From contig CAVYVA010000004.1 in assembly GCA_963771835.1 (NCBI GenBank), forward strand, positions 558,001 through 622,000: 64,000 bases of DNA, given 5' to 3'. The notes under the pieces were generated by a model, which worked only from the letters and a program-made list of their open reading frames with translations, ran no database searches and was not told where the DNA came from. A program made the translations under genes and the position numbers. This stretch comes from CAVQCJ01 sp963771835. Its GTDB lineage: Bacteria; Actinomycetota; Actinomycetes; Prado026. This document shows positions 52,385 to 61,862 of the stretch, in pieces; within the stretch, counting starts at the first letter, position 1; every line of letters starts with the position of its first letter.

Positions 52385-54358
52385 ATGGCCCGTTCCGCGA
52401 CCGCGACCCGATCGGCGACCCGGCTGTTCCTGGTGTACGCCGCGGTCAGCGCTGTCCCGGTGCTCCTGCTCGGCCTGGTGCTGGCCGCCTCGTACCACTC
52501 CGAGGCCGACCGGCGCGGGCTCGACGAGGGCCGTTCCCAGGCCGCGGTGATCGCCAGCACCGCCATCGAGCCGCTGCTGAGCAGCGCCGACCTGCGCAGG
52601 GGGATCGACCCGGCCACGCTCGGGCGCATCGACACGGTCGCGGACCGCGCGGTGGCGGCCGGGGTGGTCATGCGGCTGCGCATCCGCGACCTGAACGGCA
52701 ACGTCGTGTACTCCCAGGACGGCTCGGGCCTGACCGAGACCCCCGAGGCCGACGCGCTGGAGGCGGCCGAGGGCCACGTCCACGCGGAGATCACCCACCT
52801 CAACGCCGACGCCAACGACAGCGGTCCGCTCGGCGCCCAGGTGGTCGAGGTCTACCAGCCGCTTTCCGGGGGGTCGGTCGGCACCCGGGTGGGGGTGCTC
52901 GAGGTCTACCTGCCGTACGAGCCGATCCGGCAGGACATCGCGGCCGGGCTGAGCACGCTGTACCGGGACCTGGCCGTCGGCCTGCTGGCCCTGTACCTGG
53001 TGCTCGCCGGGCTGTCGCTGGCGACCACCCGCCGGCTGCAGCAGCAGGCTCGGCGCAACCTGTACCTCGCCGAGCACGACCAGCTCACCGGTCTGCCGAA
53101 CCGCCGCCAGTTCCTCGCCCGGATCGGCGAGCTCACCGACTCACCGGCCGGCACCCGTGCCACGGTCGCGGTGCTGGACCTGGACCGGTTCAAGGAGGTC
53201 AACGACTCGCTCGGGCACGACAACGGCGACCAGCTCCTGGTCCGGCTGGGTGAGCGGCTGGCGGCGGCGGTCCGGCCGGGCGACGTTGTCGCCCGGCTCG
53301 GCGGTGACGAGTTCGGACTGGTGCTCGCCCGGGTGACCTCGGAGGCCGACGCGACCGCCGCCCTCGAACGGCTCATCGCCGCCGTCGGGCAGCCGGTGCA
53401 GGTCGGCGGGCTGCCGCTGGCGCCGGAGGCGAGCGTGGGATTCGTCCTGCTCCCCGAGGACGGCGACACCCCTGACGTCCTGCTGCAGCGCGCCGACATC
53501 GCCATGTACGTGGCGAAGGCCTCGCACGCGGGGGCCGTGCGCTACGACCCGGCGCAGGACCACTACGACGCGGACCGCCTGGCGGTGGTCGGGGAGCTGC
53601 GCCGGGCCCTGGCCGAGGACGAGCTCGTCCTGCACTACCAGCCCAAGCTCGACATGGCGGACGGCAGCGTGACCGCGGTCGAGGCGCTGGTCCGGTGGAA
53701 CCACCCGCGGCACGGGCTGCTCTACCCGGACGCGTTCCTGCCGCTGGCCGAGCAGACCGGCCTGATCGACCCGCTCACCGACTGGGTCGTGACGGCGGCG
53801 CTCACCCAGATGCGGGCCTGGTCGGGCGCCGCCGCCGAGCTGTCCGTCGCCGTCAACGTCTCGGCCAGGAACCTCTCGCAGGCGAGCTTCGCCGACCGGG
53901 TGCTGGCGGCGGTCGCGCTCAGCGGGCTGCCGCCGGCCCGGCTGGTGCTGGAGATCACCGAGACGGCGCTGTTCACCGACGTCGAGCGGGCCACGGTGGG
54001 GCTGACCCGGCTGGACTCGGCCGGGGTGATGATCAGCCTCGACGACTTCGGACAGGGCCAGACGTCGCTGGGGTACCTGTCCCGGCTGCCGCTGCACGAG
54101 CTCAAGGTCGACCGGGCGTTCGTCACCGACATGACCCGGGAGCCCACCAACGCCGCGATCGTCCGGTCGCTGGTGGAGCTGGCGCACAACCTGGGGTTCG
54201 TCGTCGTCGCCGAAGGCGTCGAGGACGCGCACACGCTCGGCGCCCTCGCGGACATGGGCTGCGACTTCGCCCAGGGCTACCTGATGGCCCGGCCGATGCC
54301 CGCCGACGCCGTCCCCGGCTGGATGGCCGCGCACCAGCCCGTCGTCTACGCGCGCTGA
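52385..54358 (+). CDS. GGDEF-EAL cyclic di-GMP protein
   Basis: A 657-residue membrane protein with an N-terminal helix (LFLVYAAVSAVPVLLLGLVL), an extracytoplasmic sensor of about 140 residues, a second helix near 195-215, a GGDEF domain (LGGDEFG intact, inhibitory RPGD site five residues before it) and an EAL domain (VEALVRWNHP, ITETALF, LDDFGQGQTSLGYL, VAEGVED). Both active sites look complete, so it could make and degrade cyclic di-GMP. It is divergent from the DUF4118 gene. The sensed signal is unknown. Confidence 0.92.
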   Translation: MARSATATRSATRLFLVYAAVSAVPVLLLGLVLAASYHSEADRRGLDEGRSQAAVIASTAIEPLLSSADLRRGIDPATLGRIDTVADRAVAAGVVMRLRIRDLNGNVVYSQDGSGLTETPEADALEAAEGHVHAEITHLNADANDSGPLGAQVVEVYQPLSGGSVGTRVGVLEVYLPYEPIRQDIAAGLSTLYRDLAVGLLALYLVLAGLSLATTRRLQQQARRNLYLAEHDQLTGLPNRRQFLARIGELTDSPAGTRATVAVLDLDRFKEVNDSLGHDNGDQLLVRLGERLAAAVRPGDVVARLGGDEFGLVLARVTSEADATAALERLIAAVGQPVQVGGLPLAPEASVGFVLLPEDGDTPDVLLQRADIAMYVAKASHAGAVRYDPAQDHYDADRLAVVGELRRALAEDELVLHYQPKLDMADGSVTAVEALVRWNHPRHGLLYPDAFLPLAEQTGLIDPLTDWVVTAALTQMRAWSGAAAELSVAVNVSARNLSQASFADRVLAAVALSGLPPARLVLEITETALFTDVERATVGLTRLDSAGVMISLDDFGQGQTSLGYLSRLPLHELKVDRAFVTDMTREPTNAAIVRSLVELAHNLGFVVVAEGVEDAHTLGALADMGCDFAQGYLMARPMPADAVPGWMAAHQPVVYAR

Positions 54359-54384
54359 CCCTTCCCCCGCGGGCCCACCCCCCA

Positions 54385-54402
54385 CCCCCGACTGGTCGGG
54401 GG
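54385..54402. terminator. Hairpin downstream of the GGDEF-EAL gene
   Basis: CCCCCGAC and GTCGGGGG pair around a 2-base gap (CCCCCGACTGGTCGGGGG). It lies 27 bases after the stop, between convergent genes. A G-tract-rich stretch (54396-54446) follows. Confidence 0.55.
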
Positions 54403-54448
54403 ACAGGTCGGGGACAGGACGGGACAGGGTGGGGACGGGGCGGGACGG

Positions 54449-55547
54449 TCAGGCGCGGGCGCGGAGCTTGTCGGGGTCCTTGACGGACAGCGGGACGACG
54501 GTGGCATCCACGGCGCCGGACGCGCTCGTCACCTGCAGCACCCGGCCGTCGACAGCGGAAGCGGCCGCGAGCATGGCCAGACCGAGGCCGCCGAACCGCG
54601 GGCTGGTCACCCGGCTCGACAGAGTGCCCACGACCGAGCCGCCCTCGTGCACCTGCGCGCCGACCTCGGGCAGCCCGTCACCGTGCAGCTGCAAGGTCTT
54701 GAGCCTGTTCGGCGGCGCGGCGGCCACCTCCGCGAGCCGCTTGCGGCCGACGAAGTCTGCCCCCGAACCGAGCGCCACGAACCGGTCCAGGCTCACGTCG
54801 TACGGCGTGTGCTCGCCGGGCGTGTAGTCCGTCGAGTAGATGATCAGGCCGGCCTCGATCCGGGCCGGCTCGACCGTGTCCAGGCCGATCGGCACGGCAC
54901 CGGCGGCCGCCGAGCGCCGCCCACAGTGCGGGCGCGCCGTCCGGCACCGGGACCAGCTCGAACCCGAGCTCGCCGGAGAACCCCGTACGCATCAGCCAGC
55001 ACGGCACGCCGCCGACGTCCACCCGCTCGGTCAGGAAGCGGAAGTACCGCAACCCGTCCAGGTCCGCGGACGTCAACGACCGCAGCAGGTCGCGCGAGCC
55101 CGGCCCCTGCACGGACACCAGCGGCATCTCGGGAACGCGGTTCTCGAACGAGAAGTCGAGCCCCGCCGTGTGCGCGGCCCAGTGCTCACCGAACCCCGAG
55201 GTGTTGGTGAAGACCCAGAAGTGGTCGTCGGCGTGCTTGAACACGGTGCCGTCGTCGACCAGCAGCCCGTCCTCGTCGGTGAACGCGCCGTACCGCACCT
55301 GGCCCGGCACCTGCCCCAGCACGTCGCCGGTGAAGACGCGCTGCACGCCCTGCGCCGCCTGCGGCCCGCGCACGTCCCACTTGACCAGCGGGTAGACGTC
55401 CCACATCGCGGTGCCCTCGGTGATGGCGGCGTAGCCGCCGGCCGGGTCGCCGAACCCGGTCGTCCACAGCCAGCCGTCGTCGTCGCGGAACTCGGCCCCC
55501 TGGGCGACCTGCGCGTCGTGCAGGACAGAGCGGACGGGTTCGGCCAT
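54449..55547 (-). CDS. GcvT-like folate-dependent aminomethyltransferase/demethylase (frameshifted near 54910)
   Basis: The N-terminal part (FRDDDGWLWTTGFGDPAGGY, PLVSVQGPGSRDLLR) and the C-terminal part (IGLDTVEPARIEAGLIIYST, KRLAEVAAAP) both match the GcvT/DmdA folate-binding fold but lie in adjacent frames. One extra base in the GGCGGCCGCCGG tract around 54900-54915 explains it. Corrected length is 365 residues. No glycine-cleavage partners (gcvH, gcvP) are near, so a demethylase acting on a methylated amine or similar compound is as likely as a true T protein. An inverted repeat lies upstream. Confidence 0.75.
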
Positions 55548-55597
55548 GGTCGGCTCCTCGGTGCGGCGGCTGGTCCGGCCGCCACCCTAGAGCCTTC

Positions 55598-55613
55598 CTG
55601 ACCACCCAGTCAG
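55598..55613. promoter_or_regulatory. Inverted-repeat operator candidate upstream of the GcvT-like gene
   Basis: CTGAC and GTCAG (5-base arms, 6-base spacer) lie 51 bases upstream of the start codon. The arms resemble TetR-family sites. No regulator is adjacent, so the reader is unknown. Confidence 0.35.
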
Positions 55614-55642
55614 TAGCCCGGCCGGCTGCGGGGCCCGGGCCG

Positions 55643-56834
55643 TCAGCCGCGCGCGCCCAGCACGTGCTCCACCGCGAGCTGGTCCAGCCGCGCGTAGCCG
55701 TACCCGGGCACTGCGACCGCGTCCGCGTCGAAGTCCTCGTACGCCGTCCGGTCCGCGAGCAGCTGCTCGTACGTCTCCCCCGCCGCCAGCGTCGGCACCG
55801 CCAGCTCCGGGATCCGGCTGGCCGCCATCGCCGCGGCCACCTCCGGGTCGGCGCGGAACGCCGCCGCGCGCTCCTTGAGCAGCAGGTACGTCCGCATGTT
55901 CGCCGCGGCCGACGCCCAGACACCGTCGATGTCCTCGGTCCGCAGCGGCTTGTAGTCGAAGTGCCGCGGCCCCTCGTACGCCGGCCCGCCGCCCAGGCCG
56001 CCGAACTCGAGCAGGTCGACGAGGAAGAACGCGCTGAGCAGGTCGCCGTGACCGAAGATCAGGTCCTGGTCGTACTTGATCCCGCGCTGACCGTTGAGGT
56101 CGATGTGGAAGAGCTTGCGGTGCCACAGCGCCTGCGCGATCCCGTGCACGAAGTTGAGCCCGGCCATCTGCTCGTGGCCGACCTCGGGGTTCAGCCCGAC
56201 CATCGCGTGGTGCTCGAGGGTCGTGATGAACGCGAGCGCGTGGCCGACGGTCGGCAGCAGGATGTCGCCGCGCGGCTCGTTCGGCTTGGGCTCGAGGGCG
56301 AACCGGATGCCGTAGCCGCGGTCGATCACGTACTGGGCGAGCAGGTCGAGCCCTTCGCGGTACCGCTCGAGCGCGACCCGCACGTCCTTGGCCGAGTCCG
56401 TCTCGGCGCCCTCGCGACCGCCCCAGAAGACGTACGTCGTCGCGCCCAGCTCGGCCGCCAGGTCGAGGTTGCGCATCACCTTGCGCAGTGCGAACCGGCG
56501 CACGTCGCGCTTGTTGCTCGTGAACGCGCCGTCCTTGAAGACCGGGTGGGTGAACAGGTTCGTCGTCATCATCGGCACGACCAGACCGGTCTGGTCGAGC
56601 GCCTTCCGGAACCGGGCGATGTGCTCGTCGCGGTCGCGCGTCGGACGAGCCGAACGGGATGAGGTCGTCGTCGTGGAAGGTCACGCCGTAGGCCCCGAGC
56701 TCGGCCAGCCGGTGCACGCTCTCCACCGGGTCGAGGGCGGGTCGGGTGGCTTCGCCGAACGGGTCCCTGGCCTGCCATCCGACAGTCCAGAGGCCGAAGG
56801 TGAACAGATCCCCGGGTGCGGGGTGCGCGGTCAT
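55643..56834 (-). CDS. xylA: Xylose isomerase (frameshifted near 56639)
   Basis: The enzyme interconverts D-xylose and D-xylulose. Signature segments are TTNLFTHPVFKDGAFTSN, TYVFWGGREGAE, ALEPKPNEPRGDI and the metal-site region GLNPEVGHEQMAG, with FHIDLNGQRG. The start (MTAHPAPGDLFTFGLWTVGW, then FHDDDLIPFGSSD) is in one frame and the rest in the next. Removing one base near 56639 gives 396 residues, normal for actinobacterial XylA. It is divergent from the ROK repressor across a 68-bp region with an operator. Confidence 0.88.
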
Positions 56835-56853
56835 CGGAGCCTCCTGCGGGCCT

Positions 56854-56876
56854 ATTAGTTCGTTGGTTGAACTTAT
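56854..56876. promoter_or_regulatory. XylR-type operator between xylA and xylR
   Basis: The stretch ATTAGTTCGTTGGTTGAACT (56854-56873) and the following TAT hold an imperfect inverted repeat (AGTTC / GAACT) and begin like the xyl operator of Bacillus (TTAGTTTGTTT type, from memory). It is distinctly AT-rich against the background and lies 20 bases before the xylA start. Confidence 0.6.
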
Positions 56877-56902
56877 GACCGCCCTGTGGGAGTGTCAAGG
56901 CC

Positions 56903-58191
56903 GTGCCGCAGCTGTTCGACGGGCCGTCGGTGCGCACCGGACCGCAGGTCGCGCGCCAGCAGAGCCTGCGCGACCACAACCTCGCCGTCGTGCTGCGCCG
57001 CGTCGTGGACGCGCCCGCGCCGGTGTCCCGGGCCGACATCGCCGCCGCGACCGGCCTGACCCGCTCGACGGTGTCCAGCCTGGTCGAGGCGCTGGTGGCC
57101 GCCGACCTGCTCGCCGAGGTCGGCCCGGGACCCAGGTCGGGGGCCGGGGCCGGGCGGCCCGGGATCGGCCTGGTGCCCTCCAGGACGCGGGTGGCCGGGC
57201 TGGGGCTGGAGCTCAACGTCGACTACCTGGCGGCGTGCGTGCTGGACCTGTCCGGTGCGGTGCGGTACCGCGTCGTGCAGCCGCGGGACCTGCGCGGCCT
57301 CGCCCCGGCAACGGCGGTCGCGGCGCTGGCCCGGCTGGCCCGACGGGCGCTCGACGACGCCGCGCGGCAGGGCCTGTCGGTGAGCGGCGCCGCCGTGGCG
57401 CTGCCCGGCCTGGTCCACGCTCCCGAGGGACCGCTGCGGCTCGCCCCGAACCTGGGCTGGCGGGACGTCGACGTCCGCGCGCTGCTCAGCCGCGACCGGG
57501 TCCTGGCCGCGCTCGCCCGCGGCGGCGGCATCGAGGTCGACAACGAGGCGAACCTGGCCGCGCTCGGCGAGCTGTACGCCGGGCGGCGGATCGCGGGCGG
57601 ACGGCCCGCGGCAGAGAGCTTCCTGTACGTGTCCGGTGAGATCGGCGTCGGCGCCGGGCTGGTCCTGGACGGCCGGATCTTCCGCGGCACGCACGGCTGG
57701 GGCGGGGAGATCGGCCACCTCCCGGTCGACCCGGACGGGCCGGCGTGCCGGTGCGGCTCCAGGGGCTGCCTGGAGCAGGTCGCCGGGCAGGAGGCCATCC
57801 TGCGCCGGGCCGGCCGACCGACCCAGGTGGGCTCGTCGATGGGCGGACGGCCGGCGGTGGCCGGGCTGGTCGACGCCGCGACCGCCGGGGACAGCCGGCT
57901 GCTGGCCGCGCTGGACGAGGCCGGGCGGGCGCTGGGGCTCGCAGTGTCGGCGGTCGTCAACGTCGTGGACGTGGACACCGTGGTGCTCGGCGGCCTGTAC
58001 GCCGCGCTGGCGCCTGGGTGGTCCCGGCGGTGCAGGACGAGGTGTCCAGGCGGGTGCTCGCGCACGCCTGGTCGCCGGTGACGGTCCGGGTCTGCGCGCT
58101 CGGCGCGGACGCGGCGATCCTGGGTGCGGCCGGCTCGGTCGTACGGTCCGTCGTCGACCGCCCCGCCGAGAGCCTGCGCACCCTCGGCTAG
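56903..58191 (+). CDS. xylR: ROK-family transcriptional repressor, probable XylR (frameshifted near 58012)
   Basis: A winged helix at the N-terminus (ADIAAATGLTRSTVSSLVEA) is followed by a sugar-kinase-like ROK domain with EVDNEANLAALGE, GEIGVGAGLVLDG and the zinc motif CRCGSRGCLEQ. Near LYAALAP the frame shifts. The true tail (VVPAVQDEVSRRVLAHAW, then LGADAAILGAAG) continues in another frame to 58191, and one base seems to be missing near 58012. Corrected length is 429 residues. The divergent xylA gene and the operator between them point to xylose-responsive repression. Confidence 0.85.
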
Positions 58192-58214
58192 CCGCACTCC
58201 CCCGACGAGGCGGT

Positions 58215-58260
58215 CGTTGCATACGGATCGGGGGTCATGGCCCCCAATCCGTATGCAACG
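58215..58260. repeat. Long palindrome, family C
   Basis: Twenty-base arms (CGTTGCATACGGATCGGGGG and mirror) pair with a single mismatch around a 6-base loop. It lies between convergent xylR and the MFS pump gene, 24 bases after the xylR stop. A bidirectional terminator is likely. Confidence 0.75.
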
Positions 58261-58278
58261 ACAGCGGGTACTCGGCGC

Positions 58279-59991
58279 CTAGAGCAGGCCGGCGGCCTCG
58301 GCGGCCTCGGCGGCCTCGCTCTCGCGGGCGGCCATCGCCGACTGCGTGCGCAGCGGCACCTCCGGGAGGAACAGCAGCACCACGAAGGCGATCGACAGGA
58401 CGCCGGCACCCATCCAGTACACCGTGTGCATCGCGTCGGAGAACCCGACCTTGAACGGGTACGCGAGCACGTCGGACAGCCGCTGGATGAACGAGGAGTC
58501 GTTGAGCGCGTTCGCGGCGTTCGCCGTGGCCCCCCCGCCGCCGGCCGCGCCCGACTGCAGCGCCTCGACGACCTGCTTGTTGGCCGGGTTCGCCAGCACG
58601 GACGGGTCCTTGAGCGCCTCCTGGAAGGCCGGCGTCTGCGCCGCCTTCCCGAACGCCGAAGCGATCTTGTCGCCGACGGTCGAGAACAGCACGGACAGGA
58701 ACACCGCCGTGCCGAGCGTGCCGCCGATCTGCCGGAAGAACGTCGAGGACGCGGTGGCGACGCCGACATCCTGCGGCGGCATCGCGTTCTGGACCGCGAG
58801 CACGACCGGCTGCATGACCAGGCCGAGGCCCAGCCCGAAGACCGGCATGAACAGCGCGGTCTCCCAGAACGGGGTGTCCGCGCCGATGCGGGTGAACAGC
58901 ACCGCTCCGAGGACCATCAGCGCCGAGCCGATGATCGGGTAGATCTTGTACCGCCCGGTGCGGGCGATCATCTGACCGGCGATCACCGAACCGCCCATGA
59001 TGCCGAACACCAGCGGCACGGTGAGCAGACCCGCCTTCGTCGGCGACGCGCCCTTGACGATCTGCAGGTACAGCGGCAGCGACACGATCACGCCGAACAT
59101 GCCCATACCGGTGATGAGGCCGACGGTGGACGTCATCGAGAAGGTCTTGTTGCGGAACATCCGCAGCGGGATCAGCGCCTCCTCGCCCGCCATCCGCTCC
59201 GCGAGCAGGAACGCGCCGAGCCCGAGCAGGCCGAACAGGTAGCAGGTGACGGAGCCGAGCGAGCCCCAGCCCCAGCCGCGGCCCTGCTCGGCGACGATCA
59301 GCAGCGGGACCAGGCAGACGGTGAGCGCGGCGGCGCCCTGCCAGTCGATGCGGTGGTCGCGCCTGGTGTGCGGGATGTTGAGGACGCGCTGCACGACGAC
59401 CAGCGCGGCGATCGCGAGCGGGACGTTGACCAGGAAGACCCAGCGCCAGCCGGCGATCCCGAGGATGGTCGCCTGCCCGGCGAAGAAGCCGCCGACGACC
59501 GGGCCGATCACCGAGGACGTGCCGAACACCGCGAGGAAGTAGCCCTGGTACCGGGCCCGCTCCCGGGGCGGCACGATGTCCGCCATGATCGCCAGCGCCA
59601 GCGTGAACAGCCCACCGGCGCCCAGCCCCTGCAGCGCGCGGAACGCCGCGAGCATGTACATCGACGTCGAGAACGAGCACAGCGCGGAACCGACCAGGAA
59701 GATCGAGATCGCGGTGAGGAACATCGGCTTGCGGCCGTAGATGTCGGAGAGCTTGCCGTACAGCGGCGTCGAGATCGTCGCCGTGATGAGGTAGGCCGTC
59801 GTCACCCAGGCCTGGATCGACAGACCGTGCAGGTCGTCGCCGATCGTGCGCATGGCCGAGGCGACGATGGTCTGGTCGAGCGCGGCGAGGAACATGCCGA
59901 GCATCAGGCCGGACATGATCGACAGGATCTGCCGGTGGGTGAGCTCGGTCCCGGCGGGCGCCGGCGCGGCGGCGGCAGATGAGGTGCTCAC
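58279..59991 (-). CDS. MFS multidrug exporter, DHA2 family (14 helices)
   Basis: GTG 59991 overlaps the MarR stop and gives 570 residues. It shows DHA2 motifs: LDQTIVASAMRTIG (motif D1), PLYGKLSDIYGRKP (motif A) and about 14 helices, with a long extracytoplasmic loop near the C-terminus. These proton-driven pumps export drugs or lipophilic compounds. The MarR regulator directly upstream is its probable repressor. Frames running back to 60612 are read-through of the regulator. Confidence 0.92.
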   Translation of the reverse strand: MSTSSAAAAPAPAGTELTHRQILSIMSGLMLGMFLAALDQTIVASAMRTIGDDLHGLSIQAWVTTAYLITATISTPLYGKLSDIYGRKPMFLTAISIFLVGSALCSFSTSMYMLAAFRALQGLGAGGLFTLALAIMADIVPPRERARYQGYFLAVFGTSSVIGPVVGGFFAGQATILGIAGWRWVFLVNVPLAIAALVVVQRVLNIPHTRRDHRIDWQGAAALTVCLVPLLIVAEQGRGWGWGSLGSVTCYLFGLLGLGAFLLAERMAGEEALIPLRMFRNKTFSMTSTVGLITGMGMFGVIVSLPLYLQIVKGASPTKAGLLTVPLVFGIMGGSVIAGQMIARTGRYKIYPIIGSALMVLGAVLFTRIGADTPFWETALFMPVFGLGLGLVMQPVVLAVQNAMPPQDVGVATASSTFFRQIGGTLGTAVFLSVLFSTVGDKIASAFGKAAQTPAFQEALKDPSVLANPANKQVVEALQSGAAGGGGATANAANALNDSSFIQRLSDVLAYPFKVGFSDAMHTVYWMGAGVLSIAFVVLLFLPEVPLRTQSAMAARESEAAEAAEAAGLL

Positions 59992-60497
59992 GACTTCTCC
60001 GAACGGCTGGCGGGATGGGTGGTGTGGCCGTGCTGGTGGGTGCGGGGGTCGCCGACAGCGGCCGCGAAGTCCGTGGCGAACCGCTCGAAGAGCTCGGCGA
60101 AGCGGTCCCGGTCGGCGTCGGTCCAGGAGGCGGTCATCGAGGCGAGGTAGCGGTCGCGCAGCCGCAGCTTCTCGGCGACGACCGTGCGGCCCTCGTCGGT
60201 GATGGCGAGCTGCCAGGCGCGCCCGTCGTCGGGGTCCGGCTCGCGGGTGACCAGGCCCTGCTCGACCAGCGTGGTGACCTGGCGGCTGATCGTGGAGGGG
60301 TCGCTGAGCACGGTCTCGGCGAGGAGGTTGGAGCGCAGCGGGCCGGACTCGTTCAGGGCCCACAGCACGGGCATGGTCTGGAAGGACCCGGCGGTCGCGG
60401 CGTCGTGCGCCTTGGCCCGGTGCGCCGCGCGCAGCAGCCGGGTCATCGCCCCGCCGATCCGCCGGGCGGTCTCGATCTCGTTCACGGTGACGTCCAC
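59988..60497 (-). CDS. MarR-family transcriptional regulator
   Basis: A 169-residue winged-helix protein. The recognition region is LAETVLSDPSTISRQVTTLV and the wing VTREPDPDDGRAWQLAITDEG, both typical of MarR. The C-terminal tail is His/Thr-rich (TQ/HQHGHTTH type). It overlaps the MFS pump gene by GTGA, so it should repress its own operon until a ligand binds. A matching palindromic operator lies 12 bases upstream of the start. Confidence 0.9.
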   Translation of the reverse strand: MDVTVNEIETARRIGGAMTRLLRAAHRAKAHDAATAGSFQTMPVLWALNESGPLRSNLLAETVLSDPSTISRQVTTLVEQGLVTREPDPDDGRAWQLAITDEGRTVVAEKLRLRDRYLASMTASWTDADRDRFAELFERFATDFAAAVGDPRTHQHGHTTHPASRSEKS

Positions 60498-60508
60498 TTC
60501 GGGTCAGG

Positions 60509-60533
60509 ATAGTTGCTTGCGGCACGCAACTAT
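60509..60533. promoter_or_regulatory. MarR operator candidate
   Basis: ATAGTTGC (60509-60516) and GCAACTAT (60526-60533) are perfect 8-base arms around a 9-base centre. The centre itself continues the symmetry with one mismatch. It overlaps the likely -10 (TATCCT on the minus strand) of the marR-MFS operon. Confidence 0.7.
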
Positions 60534-60562
60534 ACCTCACCGCCGACCAGCCCGCCACACGA

Positions 60563-60620
60563 CCGAGCGGATGGTCGCTGTCGGGGCCCGTCCGGGTCCC
60601 CGCAGCGACCACCCGCTCGG
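60563..60620. repeat. Long palindrome, family D
   Basis: CCGAGCGG-A-TGGTCGCTG pairs with CAGCGACCA-C-CCGCTCGG with a few mismatches; total 58 bases. It lies between the methyltransferase stop (60642) and the MarR promoter, so it probably ends the methyltransferase transcript. Confidence 0.65.
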
Positions 60621-60641
60621 CAGGGTGGTCAGGCTCGGCGG

Positions 60642-61703
60642 CTAGGGGCGAGCCTCGTAGACGATGTTGAACGGGGTCTCGGCCGCCCGGCGGAACCGGG
60701 TGAAGCCGGCCCTGGACGTGACCTTGCGGATCGCCGCCTCGCCCGCCTGGGCGCCGAGCGCGTGCTCACCGTGCTGCGACTTCGCGTTCGGGACGCACAG
60801 CAGGGTCGAGAACGAGTAGTAGACGCGGCCGACCGGGTTCATGTTCTCGGCCACGTCGTCGCTGGCGTACGGCTCGACGATCAGCCAGGTGCCGTCGTCG
60901 GCCAGGGCCTCCCGCACGTGCCGGGCGGCGCCGTCCGGGTCGCCCATGTCGTGCAGGCAGTCGAACGTCGCGACCAGGTCGTAGCCGGTGCCGGCGAAGC
61001 TCTGCGCGCTGGCCACCTCGAACGAGACCCGGTCGGCGACGCCCGCGTCGGCCGCCCGCTTGCGGGCCGCCTCGATCGAGCCGTCGTGGTAGTCCGAGCC
61101 CACCAGCGTGGACTTGGGGTACGCCTGCGCCAGCAGCACCGTCGAGGCGCCCAGCCCGCAGCCGATGTCCGCGACCCTGGCCCCGGCCTGCAGCTTGGCC
61201 TCGACGCCCTCGAGCGCCGGGATCCACGACGGGACCAGGTTGGCGATGTAGCCGGGCCGGAAGAACCGCTCGCAGCCGACGAAGACGTCGTCGTTCTGCT
61301 CGTTCCAGCCCATCCCGGCGCCGGTCCGGAACGCCTCGGCGATCCGCGGCTGGGCGTTCAGCGCGCCGAGCGCGAGCTGGAAGGCCCCGGGCGCGTAGAT
61401 GGCACCGTCCGGGTCGGTCAGCGCGAACGCCTGCTCCGGCGTCAGCGAGAAGGACTCGGTCGCGCCGTCGTACTCGATGTAGCCGCTGGCCGCCTGCCCG
61501 CGCGCCCACTCGGTGACGTAGCGGTCGTCGGTGCCGGTGCGGCCGGCGAGCTCGGTCGCGGTGGCCGGACCGTCCAGCAGCCCGCGGTACAGCCCGAGCT
61601 GGTCGCCCAGCACGACCGATCCCGCCGCGGCGGTCGCGCCCAGGTCGCCGACGAACTTGTGCAGGAAGTCCATCAGCTTGCTCTCGTCCAGTGTCGCCGT
61701 CAT
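60642..61703 (-). CDS. SAM-dependent methyltransferase with N-terminal winged helix
   Basis: ATG 61703 has GGAGG six bases upstream. The 353-residue product has an N-terminal helical/winged-helix region (ATAAAGSVVLGDQLGLYRGL, DDRYVTEWARGQAASGYIEY) as in O-methyltransferases, and a class I Rossmann domain with motif I VADIGCGLGASTVLLA and the acidic loop VGSDYHDGSI. It methylates a small molecule that cannot be named from sequence. A longer frame back to 62708 is out-of-frame reading of the next gene. Confidence 0.85.
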   Translation of the reverse strand: MTATLDESKLMDFLHKFVGDLGATAAAGSVVLGDQLGLYRGLLDGPATATELAGRTGTDDRYVTEWARGQAASGYIEYDGATESFSLTPEQAFALTDPDGAIYAPGAFQLALGALNAQPRIAEAFRTGAGMGWNEQNDDVFVGCERFFRPGYIANLVPSWIPALEGVEAKLQAGARVADIGCGLGASTVLLAQAYPKSTLVGSDYHDGSIEAARKRAADAGVADRVSFEVASAQSFAGTGYDLVATFDCLHDMGDPDGAARHVREALADDGTWLIVEPYASDDVAENMNPVGRVYYSFSTLLCVPNAKSQHGEHALGAQAGEAAIRKVTSRAGFTRFRRAAETPFNIVYEARP

Positions 61704-61780
61704 CACTAGCCTCCAGGGGGACGTTCCGGTCGCCGGACCTGCTCCGGCTGTCGACGAGGCTGCCGACGGGGGTTGCGCGG

Positions 61781-61803
61781 GCGTTGCGATGCGACTGCAA
61801 TGC
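61781..61803. promoter_or_regulatory. Imperfect inverted repeat in the divergent promoter region
   Basis: GCGTTGC and GCAATGC pair with one mismatch around a 9-base centre, and a second TTGCG lies 10 bases upstream. It sits midway between the methyltransferase and the hydrolase-glycosyltransferase starts. An operator is possible but weakly supported. Confidence 0.3.
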
Positions 61804-61862
61804 CGCTGAAGAGGCTGACCGCACACGCCGCGAGGCAGCGGTCGTCCGAGCGGAGGTCCCCG

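Noticed and set aside
58279..60612. 777-aa extension of the MFS pump
   Set aside because: The extra part is out-of-frame reading of the MarR gene. GTG 59991 with a four-base overlap is the natural start.
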